Part shown: positions 7,327-14,135 of the stretch, piece after piece
How positions within the stretch are numbered: position 1 is the stretch's first letter
Layout: the number at the start of each line of letters is the position of its first letter
The notes under the pieces: generated by a model
Database searches by the model: none
What the model saw: only the letters and a program-made list of their open reading frames with translations
What the model was told of the DNA's origin: nothing
Position numbers and translations under genes: made by a program
Source of the DNA: Syntrophomonas sp.
GTDB taxonomy: Bacteria; Bacillota; Syntrophomonadia; Syntrophomonadales; Syntrophomonadaceae
Length of the DNA stretch: 21,110 nucleotides
Direction: 5' to 3'
Assembly: GCA_003558625.1 (NCBI GenBank)
Contig: PWPP01000125.1
Span: forward strand, 1 to 21,110

Positions 7327-7402
7327 GGAGCTGTTGTGTAGCGGTTAACATGCCGGCCTGTCAAGCCGGAGATCGCGGGTTCGAGTCCCGTCAGCTCCGC
7401 CA
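7327..7402 (+). tRNA. tRNA-Asp (anticodon GTC)
   Basis: A full cloverleaf can be drawn. The acceptor stem is GGAGCTG (7327-7333) with CAGCTCC (7392-7398), followed by discriminator G and an encoded CCA (7400-7402). The D arm is GTGT/ACAT, the anticodon stem CCGGC/GCCGG around CTGTCAA with GTC at 7360-7362, and the T arm carries TTCGAGT. It is a single tRNA with its own promoter and terminator. Confidence 0.97.
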
Positions 7403-7430
7403 TATTATTTTTTATCAAAATGGATTTTTC

Positions 7431-7460
7431 AAAAACCCTTTGCAGGCAAAGGGTTTTTTT
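7431..7460 (+). terminator. Intrinsic terminator after tRNA-Asp
   Basis: AAAAACCCTTTGC (7431-7443) pairs with GCAAAGGGTTTTT (7446-7458), and the T-run extends to 7460. It lies 28 bp after the tRNA 3' end. Confidence 0.9.
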
Positions 7461-7555
7461 GCTTAAAGGGTGGTCTCCTACTCGATTTAAAAGCCAAAAG
7501 GTCCGGCTTTATCAGGAAGAGTCCGCAGAAGATCGCCTTTGGATCCGGGAGCAGG

Positions 7556-7585
7556 TTGACTCCGGGCAAAACCTTGGGCTATACT
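7556..7585 (+). promoter_or_regulatory. Candidate promoter of the SCIFF precursor gene
   Basis: TTGACT (7556-7561) and TATACT (7580-7585) are 18 bp apart, about 55 bp upstream of the precursor ATG. Both boxes match consensus at 5 of 6 positions. Confidence 0.65.
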
Positions 7586-7640
7586 GGGGAAGGAAAAAAC
7601 AAGAGCGAGTATAAAAGGTGAGGAAAGGGGTTTCGCCAGG

Positions 7641-7787
7641 ATGAACCAACATCTTATAACCGTCATTAAGCCCACCCTGAGAAAGAGTCTGGCCCAGTCT
7701 AATTGCAGAGAGTGTGCCACGTCCTGCCAGTCGGCCTGTAAAACTTCCTGCACCGTAGGCAACCAGTCCTGCCAAAACCCTAAGTAA
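7641..7787 (+). CDS. scfA: SCIFF (six-cysteine ranthipeptide) precursor peptide
   Basis: A 48-residue peptide is encoded from ATG 7641 to TAA 7785-7787. Its leader half resembles known SCIFF precursors (LRKSLAQSNC). The core has six cysteines at 22, 25, 29, 33, 37 and 44, with the near-invariant run ACKTSCTVGNQSC at 32-44. SCIFF peptides occur in nearly all Clostridia and are modified by a dedicated radical SAM/SPASM enzyme that links a Cys sulfur to the alpha carbon of a later residue. In the characterised C. thermocellum peptide the link is Cys to Thr five residues on, so Cys33-Thr38 is the likely site here (inference). The maturase gene follows at 8106. GGAAAGGGG lies about 10 bases before the ATG. 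The biological role of SCIFF products is still unsettled, though some are tied to quorum-type signalling. Confidence 0.95.
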   Translation: MNQHLITVIKPTLRKSLAQSNCRECATSCQSACKTSCTVGNQSCQNPK

Positions 7788-7960
7788 CGGGCGGCAGTAA
7801 TTCTATAATTTTGCCGCTGGAGGGCGTTCCCGACAGGGGGGCTGGAGCCCTTATGGCTTCGTGTTTTCTGCCAGGGGAAACCGTATAGGAACCAAGCCTG
7901 GCCCATGAGGTTGAAGGCAGAGCCCGGGGATATCCGACGGGCAAACAGGATAACAGGCAA
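7788..7960 (+). other. Unexplained inter-gene stretch between scfA and scfB
   Basis: The gap between precursor and maturase is 318 bp, with no credible ORF. It begins with a hairpin GCGGCA/TGCCGC (7791-7796 with 7812-7817) whose loop holds TATAAT (7804-7809). It continues with GC-rich, self-complementary sequence and ends at the terminator at 7961-7983. It may be a structured 3' region of the precursor mRNA or a small RNA of about 170 nt. The rest of the gap (7984-8105) shows only the ribosome binding site of the maturase. Confidence 0.35.
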
Positions 7961-7983
7961 AGAGGCCTCAGGCCTCTTTTTTT
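7961..7983 (+). terminator. Intrinsic terminator between scfA and scfB
   Basis: AGAGGCC (7961-7967) pairs with GGCCTCT (7971-7977) around TCA, and the T-run spans 7977-7983. If partly read through, it would make the precursor transcript more abundant than the maturase transcript. Confidence 0.85.
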
Positions 7984-8105
7984 ATGGCAACAGCCTCTGC
8001 CCGGGATTAAGCTTCCGGCCCATATAAGTACCGAGCCAAAAGCGGCAGTACCTTCCGCGGAGCTTTGGGGAAGGGAAAAAAGCAATACCTGAACAGGAGT
8101 GAAAC

Positions 8106-9518
8106 ATGTTTCCGTTACGCCAGTATGATTTTAAGGCCCATACCCATCTATATACCTTCAAAGACCTGCGTATCCTGCTGGATGTGAACAGCGGAGCGGT
8201 CCATATCGTAGATGAAGTCGCCTTTGACCTCATCCAGGCCTTAAGGGCCCGCCGGGGAGATCTAGAAGATGCCCGGCAGAGCATCGCTTCCCTTCATGCC
8301 CCGGACCAGATCCACCGGGCCGATCAGGAAATCCGCGCCGCCATCCATGAGCAGACCTTATTCACCCCGGAAACTGAATACCAGTTTGACTTTTCCCGCC
8401 TGCCGTTAAAAGCCCTTTGTATCAACATCGCCCATGCTTGTAATATGCGCTGCCGCTATTGTTTTGCCGGGCAGGGAAACTTTGGACAGGAAACGGCTCT
8501 CATGAGTGCAGGGACGGGAAGAAAGGCGATAGACTATTTGCTTTGTCACAGCGAAGGTGCTTCACGTCTGGAGGTAGATTTTTTCGGGGGGGAACCCCTG
8601 CTGAATGTTCCCGTACTAAAAGAGCTGGTAGATTATGCCGGGGCCAGGGCCGGAGAAACCGGGCAAACGGTCAATTTTACTCTTACCACCAACGCGGTAC
8701 TGCTAGACGATTCCATCATGGATTTTATCATCGACCGTGATATCAGCATCATTCTAAGCCTGGACGGGCGTCCGGAGGTCAATGATCTCTACCGCCAGTT
8801 CCCGGAAGGGCGGGGAAGCTATGACCATATTGTGCCCCGAATTGCGGCCATGGTAGCCAGAAAACCAGTTTCCTATTATGTGCGGGGAACCTTCAGTCGC
8901 AGCAATCTCGATTTTTCCAGGGATTTTGACCATCTGGCCCGCCTGGGATTTGATGCTATCTCCCTGGAACCGGCTACCGGTACGGATCCGGATTTTGCCA
9001 TCCAGGAGGAAGATGTACCCCGTGTTTTGTCCGAATATGAGAAGCTTACCCAACTGCTGCTGGAATATGAGCAGGGGGGCCGCAAAATTGATTTTTTTCA
9101 TTTTAATCTGGATCTGCAGCGGGGACCCTGCCTGGCCAAGATCACCAGCGGCTGCGGAGCCGGACTGGAATACCTGGCCGTGACCCCGGGCGGGGATCTT
9201 TATCCCTGCCACCAGTTTATCGGCCAAAAGGATTTTTATATGGGCAATGTCCACCGGGAACAGCCGGTGGGGGCCGCCGTTAGACAGCAGTTTTTGCACA
9301 GCCAGCTGCAAAATAAGGATTGCCGGCAGTGTTGGGCGCGCTTTTACTGCGGCGGGGGCTGCCTTGCCCAGGCCCATAAACTCAATCAGTCTATGCGGCA
9401 GCCAGTGCACAGTACCTGTGCCATGCACAAAAAGCGGATAGAATGCGCGATTTATCTGAATATACGAAAACAGGTTTCGTCATTTTTATCTAACAATGAA
9501 CAAAAAAACACAAATTAA
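8106..9518 (+). CDS. scfB: SCIFF peptide maturase, radical SAM/SPASM thioether-forming enzyme
   Basis: This 470-residue protein matches the maturase that forms thioether crosslinks in SCIFF. The N-terminal 95 residues form a leader-recognition-like domain (HLYTFKDLRILLDVNSGAVH is typical). The radical SAM cluster motif is C112-x3-C116-x2-C119 in ACNMRCRYCF, and GGEP follows at 161-164. The SPASM region carries cysteines at 342, 350, 368, 406, 409, 415, 419 and 438 (motifs GCGAGLEYLAVTPGGDLYPC and CRQCWARFYCGGGC), enough for two auxiliary 4Fe-4S clusters. ATG 8106 has AGGAGT (8095-8100) upstream. The precursor lies 318 bp before it. The last 20 residues are polar and not conserved-looking. The enzyme needs S-adenosylmethionine, reductant and anaerobiosis, which fits an anaerobic host. 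Confidence 0.96.
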   Translation: MFPLRQYDFKAHTHLYTFKDLRILLDVNSGAVHIVDEVAFDLIQALRARRGDLEDARQSIASLHAPDQIHRADQEIRAAIHEQTLFTPETEYQFDFSRLPLKALCINIAHACNMRCRYCFAGQGNFGQETALMSAGTGRKAIDYLLCHSEGASRLEVDFFGGEPLLNVPVLKELVDYAGARAGETGQTVNFTLTTNAVLLDDSIMDFIIDRDISIILSLDGRPEVNDLYRQFPEGRGSYDHIVPRIAAMVARKPVSYYVRGTFSRSNLDFSRDFDHLARLGFDAISLEPATGTDPDFAIQEEDVPRVLSEYEKLTQLLLEYEQGGRKIDFFHFNLDLQRGPCLAKITSGCGAGLEYLAVTPGGDLYPCHQFIGQKDFYMGNVHREQPVGAAVRQQFLHSQLQNKDCRQCWARFYCGGGCLAQAHKLNQSMRQPVHSTCAMHKKRIECAIYLNIRKQVSSFLSNNEQKNTN

Positions 9519-9592
9519 AGCAGGAATTTTTTAATTTACCTTGAACTTAATTAGAAGTGTGTTTCAAAAAAAAAGCATGTATGGAGGAACGT

Positions 9593-10960
9593 ATGTTTGA
9601 TACAACGAGTCTGAGACAAAAGCTTTATTCCCCTCTAGGATTGATGATTGTGGCCGGATGTTTGTTTTTGATTTTATGGATGGTGGCCCTTATGGGACTG
9701 AAAATGCCGGGATATGCCGTAATCATAGACGGCGAAAACCAGGGAGTCGTGGCCCAGCCCGGGCATTTCCGGGAAGCCCTGCAGGAATACTTGGCGGAAA
9801 ATGAAGAAACCTTAGGCAACCAGATTGCCATGACCACCGATATAAGATTTGCCCGCACCTTTGCCCACGGCAGTAATATAGCAACCCCCGATGAATGCCG
9901 GCAGTGGCTGGCCCAGAATATGGAGCTCAAAACGGATGCTGCCGCCATCCTGGCTGATGGCGAGCCTCTTGTCTATGTGCAGTGTGAAGAAACTGCCCGC
10001 CAGATCCTGGCAGAATTAGAAGCCGCTTATACCCAGGTGGCTCCGGGAGAAGAATTGATCGATGTGGCCTTTGAGGAAGACGTGCAGATCGAAGAACAGC
10101 AGGTTCCCATTACCCGGCTGATGCTGGCAGAAAACGCCCTGGCACTCATCAAAAACGGAACCGAACAGCCCCAGAAATACGAAGTTCAGGAAGGGGACAG
10201 CCTGTGGCTGATTGCCCGGCGTAACAATCTTTATGTCGATAATATCATGCAGGCCAACCAGTTAGAACATGACCGGCTGTCCATCGGACAGGAACTGATC
10301 ATAGAAAAATGTGAGCCCTTTATCAGTGTCATTGCCACCATAGAGGGAGAAAAAAAGGTCGAGATTCCCTTCGAGACGGTCATGGTGACCGACCGCAGGG
10401 TCAGCGGGGTCATGGAACGGCAGAGCGGGAGCAAAGGAGAAAAACTCATTACCTACGCGGCCGTTAAACGCAATGGTATAATCGCCGAGCAGGAAATAAA
10501 AGAGGAAAAAATCATCAAAGCTGCTGTGAACCGGGTCGTGGTCCGCGGGGGAGCGGTGACCCAGGTGGCTTCACGTAGCGGGAGTTACAGCGGCAGCGGC
10601 CAGCTGGACTGGCCTACCTATGGGTCCATATCCTCACATTTTGGCAGCCGGGGAGGCACCCACACCGGACTGGATATTGCCGCTAGAACCGGCACCCCCA
10701 TCAGAGCTGCCGATAGCGGGGTGGTAATTTCCTCCGGGTGGCAGGGAGGCTATGGTCTGACCGTGACTATAGACCATGGCAACGGCATGGTGACTCGTTA
10801 TGCACACTGCAATACCACTTCGGTTTCTGCCGGTCAGAGCGTTGCCAGGGGATCCACCATTGCGACCGTGGGCACCACGGGAAATACCACCGGACCCCAC
10901 CTGCACTTTGAAGTTTTAATTAATGGGTCTTTTAGAAATCCTATAAACTACTTACGCTAG
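9593..10960 (+). CDS. Membrane-anchored LysM-G5-M23 family peptidase
   Basis: The 455-residue product is a cell-wall endopeptidase by its domains. One membrane helix lies near residues 15-35. An extracellular stretch follows to about 195. A LysM module comes next at about 196-239 (KYEVQEGDSLWLIARRNN), then a G5 domain at about 240-318, a Ser/Gly linker, and an M23 (LytM/NlpD-type) domain at 345-455. The zinc and catalytic residues are in place: H357 and D361 (GTHTGLD), H405 (YAHC), and H436/H438 (GPHLHFEV), so it should be an active peptidoglycan peptidase. ATG 9593 is preferred because GGAGG lies five bases upstream and the helix then follows a short positive N-terminus; an in-frame GTG at 9557 has no such site. 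A terminator follows 14 bp after the stop. Confidence 0.93.
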   Translation: MFDTTSLRQKLYSPLGLMIVAGCLFLILWMVALMGLKMPGYAVIIDGENQGVVAQPGHFREALQEYLAENEETLGNQIAMTTDIRFARTFAHGSNIATPDECRQWLAQNMELKTDAAAILADGEPLVYVQCEETARQILAELEAAYTQVAPGEELIDVAFEEDVQIEEQQVPITRLMLAENALALIKNGTEQPQKYEVQEGDSLWLIARRNNLYVDNIMQANQLEHDRLSIGQELIIEKCEPFISVIATIEGEKKVEIPFETVMVTDRRVSGVMERQSGSKGEKLITYAAVKRNGIIAEQEIKEEKIIKAAVNRVVVRGGAVTQVASRSGSYSGSGQLDWPTYGSISSHFGSRGGTHTGLDIAARTGTPIRAADSGVVISSGWQGGYGLTVTIDHGNGMVTRYAHCNTTSVSAGQSVARGSTIATVGTTGNTTGPHLHFEVLINGSFRNPINYLR

Positions 10961-10974
10961 CACCCGTTTATACG

Positions 10975-11006
10975 AAAACCCTGGCTGCTCAAGTCAGGGT
11001 TTTTTT
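10975..11006 (+). terminator. Intrinsic terminator after the M23 peptidase gene
   Basis: AAAACCCTG (10975-10983) pairs with CAGGGTTTT (10995-11003), with further pairing inside the loop, and the T-run spans 11000-11006. Confidence 0.9.
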
Positions 11007-11033
11007 AAGTTTACGAAAAGGGGGACAAATCAG

Positions 11034-11948
11034 GTGAATTATGATTACGATGTGGTGATTATCGGCGGGGGGCCAGCCGGTTTGACGGCAGCCCTTTATA
11101 CGGGCAGGGCCTGCCTGAAAACCTTGATATTAGAAGGAACCGTGATTGGCGGCAATGCGGCCTGGACCGACATGATCGACAATTATCCCGGTTTTCCCGA
11201 AGGGATCAACGGCACCGAGCTGATGGACAAGTTCTGGGCCCAGGCCAAGCGTTTCACGGCGGAACTGAAGATGGAAACGGCGGTCAAAATTGAGCCGATA
11301 GACGGTGGGCACAAAATCATAACCGACCAGGCGGAATACCTGGCCCGGGCGGTCATCATAACTGCCGGAGCCCGGCGCAAAAAATTAAACGTTGAGGGAG
11401 AAGAGGAGTTTTTGGGCAGGGGAGTCTCCTACTGTGCCACCTGTGACGGGGCCTTCTTCAAAAATGCCGTTGTCGCCATCGTGGGGGGCGGAGATTCAGC
11501 GATCAAAGAGGCCCTCTATTTATCCGACATCGCGGAAAAAATTTATCTCATCCACTGGAGCGAAGTTTTCCGGGCCAACAAACTCTCCCTGGAAAAAATG
11601 CGCCGCAAGGACAACATCGAATTGCTGCTCAACAGGGTTGTGAAAAGGATCGAAGGTGACGCCCTGATGCAGAGGCTGGTGCTGGAAAACGTCGTAGAGA
11701 AGAAGGAAGATAGCATTGAGGCCGAAGGCATATTTATCAGCATAGGTCTGGAAGCGGCTATAGAATTTGTGGAAGACCTGGTTGAAACCCGGGACGGCTA
11801 CATTATTACCGACGGCAATATGCAAACCAACGTGGAGGGGATTTTCGCCGCCGGGGACATCCGCTATAAGAAAACCCGCCAGGTTACGACAGCGGTGGGA
11901 GATGGGGCCGAAGCAGGCATGTCGGTCACGGAATATCTGAAAGAATAA
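11034..11948 (+). CDS. Thioredoxin reductase-like FAD/disulfide oxidoreductase
   Basis: This 304-residue flavoprotein has the low-molecular-weight thioredoxin reductase fold. GGGPAG (11-16) binds FAD, IDNYPGFPEGI lies at 48-58, the redox pair is C134/C137 in YCATCDGAFF, GGGDSA (151-156) begins the second nucleotide-binding domain, and GIFAAGDI with RQVTTAVGDG binds FAD near the end. The segment that normally reads HRRxxFRA, whose arginines hold the NADPH phosphate, is IHWSEVFRA (173-181), so two key arginines are missing. It may therefore use NADH or another donor such as ferredoxin. GTG 11034 is the start, with AAAAGGGGGAC upstream. No thioredoxin gene is adjacent; a terminator lies directly before it and it seems to be a single-gene unit. 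Confidence 0.88.
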   Translation: MNYDYDVVIIGGGPAGLTAALYTGRACLKTLILEGTVIGGNAAWTDMIDNYPGFPEGINGTELMDKFWAQAKRFTAELKMETAVKIEPIDGGHKIITDQAEYLARAVIITAGARRKKLNVEGEEEFLGRGVSYCATCDGAFFKNAVVAIVGGGDSAIKEALYLSDIAEKIYLIHWSEVFRANKLSLEKMRRKDNIELLLNRVVKRIEGDALMQRLVLENVVEKKEDSIEAEGIFISIGLEAAIEFVEDLVETRDGYIITDGNMQTNVEGIFAAGDIRYKKTRQVTTAVGDGAEAGMSVTEYLKE

Positions 11949-11993
11949 TGCCCCTTTTTACCATTATTCCTGCCACGATCCGGTGGGTCATTG

Positions 11994-12090
11994 TATAATA
12001 AAGGAAGAAAAAGCGCCCGGACCGGAAATTGCTTGCTATAGCTCCGGGGAGGATCTTGCGGTACGCAATAGTTAAGTAAATGAACCGGGC
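11994..12090 (+). other. Putative promoter followed by a three-stem RNA-like structure
   Basis: TATAAT (11994-11999) with CTGCCA 18 bp upstream looks like a promoter. Behind it, GCCCGG (12015-12020) pairs with CCGGGC (12085-12090), enclosing CCGGA/TCCGG (12022-12026 with 12043-12047) and TTGCG/CGCAA (12056-12060 with 12064-12068). The enclosed unit is 76 nt. It is not a tRNA, because no T-loop or anticodon arm can be placed. No terminator follows, and the murA promoter begins at 12096. It lies in a 308-bp gap without a gene. Confidence 0.35.
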
Positions 12091-12095
12091 CCCAT

Positions 12096-12124
12096 TTGCC
12101 ATGCCCTTACTTTTTAAGTATAAT
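12096..12124 (+). promoter_or_regulatory. Sigma-A promoter of murA
   Basis: TTGCCA (12096-12101) and a perfect TATAAT (12119-12124) are 17 bp apart. The start point would be near 12131, giving a leader of about 125 nucleotides. Confidence 0.8.
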
Positions 12125-12182
12125 AACGGGGTGCCTTTTCATAGGCCTTACCCCGGGGATGAATCCGGCTTTTAACGCGAAA

Positions 12183-12210
12183 CCCAGCGCCGCCAGACTG
12201 CGGCGCCGGG
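12183..12210 (+). promoter_or_regulatory. Strong GC hairpin in the murA leader
   Basis: GCGCCGC (12187-12193) pairs with GCGGCGC (12200-12206) around CAGACT, extended past one mismatch by CCC/GGG. It has no T-run, so it is not a plain terminator. It sits about 45 bp before the start codon and may affect mRNA stability or translation. Confidence 0.4.
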
Positions 12211-12256
12211 CTTCATTCAATAAAGAACCAAACAGCGATTGAGAGAGGTGTGCCCT

Positions 12257-13510
12257 TTGCAGGAACGTATTATTATTGAGGGAGGAAAACCATTATATGG
12301 TCGGGTCAGAATCAGCGGGGCCAAAAATGCCGCCCTGGTTTTGATTGTAGCCAGCATACTGGCAGACGGCGAGACCATTTTGGACAATGTTCCCCATATC
12401 CGTGATGTCGAAGTGATGCTCCATATTCTGCGGGAATTAGGCGTGGCAACCAAATGGAATGATGACAACAGCCTTTCTATTAATCCGCCGGCAGTCATGA
12501 AAACAGAAACCCCCTATGAGCTGGCCAAAAAACTGCGAGCTTCCAATCTCTTTTTGGGAGCCTTTTTAGGGCGGACCGGCCAGGCCTTGATTTCATTGCC
12601 CGGAGGCTGTGATATCGGGTCTAGGCCCATGGATTTACATATAAAAGGGGTACAGTCTTTGGGGGGAGTGGTGGAAATAGAGCACGGCTTTATTTCCGCC
12701 CGCATGAAAAAGCCCCAGGGCTCCAGTGTTTACCTGGACTTTCCCAGTGTCGGAGCCACCGAGAATATTATGATGCTGGCCTCCAAAACCCCGGGGGTCA
12801 CCACCATTGAAAATGCCGCCCGGGAACCGGAAATCGTGGATTTGTCCAATTTTATCAATACCATGGGTGGAAAAGTACGGGGAGCCGGCACCGACCTGAT
12901 AAAAATCGAAGGGGTGGAGCGGCTGACCGCCAGGCGCTACGCCATCATCCCCGATCGCATAGAAGCCGGGACCTATATGGTGGCCGCGGCTATTACCCGG
13001 GGAGAGGTGCTGGTGGAAAACATCATTCCCACCCACCTGCATCCCATTATCGCCAAGCTGCAGGAAACCGGAGTCCTGATCCGGGAACATGAAAAGGGAC
13101 TGGTGGTAAAGGGGATCAATCGCCTGCGGCCCATAGACATCAAAACCATGCCCTATCCCGGATTTCCCACCGACATGCAGTCCCAGATGATGGCGCTCAT
13201 GGCTATCGCCGAAGGGACCAGTGTGATCGTAGAAAATGTATTTGAGAACCGTTTCCAGGTGGTGGATGAATTTACCCGCATGGGAGCAAAAATAAAGGTA
13301 GAGGGTCATACCGCCATTGTGGAAGGGGTGAAAACCCTCTGCGGGGCCCGGGTGAAATCACCGGACTTACGGGCCGGGGCGGCGTTGATTCTGATGGCCC
13401 TGGCGGCCCGGGACGAGACCCGGATCGACCATGCGGTCCACATATTCCGGGGCTATGAAAATATTATCGAAAAGATCAAAGGGCTGGGGGGCAACATCAA
13501 GACGGAATAA
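12257..13510 (+). CDS. murA: UDP-N-acetylglucosamine 1-carboxyvinyltransferase
   Basis: MurA transfers enolpyruvate from PEP to UDP-GlcNAc, the first committed step of peptidoglycan synthesis. The 417-residue product has SGAKNAAL with the conserved Lys-Asn pair at 23-24. The active-site loop PGGCDIGSRPMDLH carries the cysteine (C118) that forms the covalent fosfomycin adduct, so the enzyme should be of the fosfomycin-sensitive type. The distal half has DRIEAGTYMVAAAI and GFPTDMQSQMMALM, as expected. TTG 12257 is chosen because GAGAGGTG lies six bases upstream and family members start at QERIIIEGG; a longer TTG at 12239 would include the ribosome binding site. It has its own promoter, and rlmH follows after 67 bp. 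Confidence 0.96.
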   Translation: MQERIIIEGGKPLYGRVRISGAKNAALVLIVASILADGETILDNVPHIRDVEVMLHILRELGVATKWNDDNSLSINPPAVMKTETPYELAKKLRASNLFLGAFLGRTGQALISLPGGCDIGSRPMDLHIKGVQSLGGVVEIEHGFISARMKKPQGSSVYLDFPSVGATENIMMLASKTPGVTTIENAAREPEIVDLSNFINTMGGKVRGAGTDLIKIEGVERLTARRYAIIPDRIEAGTYMVAAAITRGEVLVENIIPTHLHPIIAKLQETGVLIREHEKGLVVKGINRLRPIDIKTMPYPGFPTDMQSQMMALMAIAEGTSVIVENVFENRFQVVDEFTRMGAKIKVEGHTAIVEGVKTLCGARVKSPDLRAGAALILMALAARDETRIDHAVHIFRGYENIIEKIKGLGGNIKTE

Positions 13511-13577
13511 GCCCCGCTCCATGGAAGACAAGGGTTTTCGGCCCCGGGCGGCAGCCGGGGGGAAGAAAGAGAACAGC

Positions 13578-14057
13578 ATGAAATATCGCATCATATCGGT
13601 GGGCAAAATCAGGGAAAACCATTACCGGCAGGGAATCAACGAATACCTGAAAAGGCTCCGGGCTTATACCCCGGTGGAGCTAGTAGAGGGACTGGAGGAA
13701 AAAGTGCCTCCCCGGGCCGGGGACAAAGAGATTGCCAACCTGCTGAACAAGGAGGCCGGGCGCATCCTCAACCTGGTGACCAGAGATGACCGGTTGGTCC
13801 TGTTGGACCTCAAAGGACAAACTCTGTCCTCGGTGCAGCTGGCCGGGCAGATCAACTCCTGGAATACCGGGACCTTTTCCCGGGTGAATTTCATCATCGG
13901 CGGGCCCCATGGAGTGGACCCGGAGATAAAAAAGCGGGGTCACCAGACTCTGGCCTTATCCGCTTTGACCCTGCCCCACCAGATGGCGGTACTGGTCTTA
14001 TGTGAGCAGTTATACCGAAGCTTTCGTATCATCAGGGGAGAACCCTACCACCGCTGA
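13578..14057 (+). CDS. rlmH: 23S rRNA (pseudouridine1915-N3)-methyltransferase
   Basis: RlmH is a small SPOUT-class methyltransferase that methylates pseudouridine 1915 in helix 69 of 23S rRNA on assembled 70S ribosomes. The 159-residue product has the usual start KYRIISVGKIRE, the loop FIIGGPHGVDPEI for SAM binding, LTLPHQMAVLVLCEQLYR, and the family end FRIIRGEPYHR. ATG 13578 is chosen because the longer in-frame extension overlaps murA and is not part of the family; the GGGGGAAG upstream is a modest ribosome binding site. In many Firmicutes an htrA-type protease gene sits between the wall-related genes and rlmH; it is absent here. Confidence 0.97.
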   Translation: MKYRIISVGKIRENHYRQGINEYLKRLRAYTPVELVEGLEEKVPPRAGDKEIANLLNKEAGRILNLVTRDDRLVLLDLKGQTLSSVQLAGQINSWNTGTFSRVNFIIGGPHGVDPEIKKRGHQTLALSALTLPHQMAVLVLCEQLYRSFRIIRGEPYHR

Positions 14058-14070
14058 TCCCTTGCCCCAT

Positions 14071-14114
14071 AAGCCGGGATAAAAAACAAGCCGTTTTTAT
14101 CCCGGCTTGTTTTT
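14071..14114. terminator. Terminator between convergent rlmH and DUF2207 gene
   Basis: A 15-bp perfect stem (14071-14085 with 14094-14108) has an 8-base loop, followed by TGTTTTTAT on the plus strand. Because the minus-strand gene ends only 22 bp away, it may serve both directions, though the plus-strand T-run is better. Confidence 0.9.
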
Positions 14115-14135
14115 ATACCTGGAATGGCAGTGTCT

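Noticed and set aside
7467..7474. AGGGTGGT, similar to the T-box antiterminator core
   Set aside because: It lies after, not before, the nearby terminator, lacks the ACCGCG continuation and precedes no amino-acid or synthetase gene.
7420..7614. 64-codon ORF between tRNA-Asp and scfA
   Set aside because: It runs through the tRNA terminator and the likely scfA promoter and lacks a ribosome binding site.
7930..7965. Stretch with CCGACGGGCAAAC and AGGCAAAGAGG, faintly like a glycine riboswitch 3' half
   Set aside because: The conserved stems and junction bases cannot be placed and the downstream gene is a peptide maturase, so resemblance is taken as chance.
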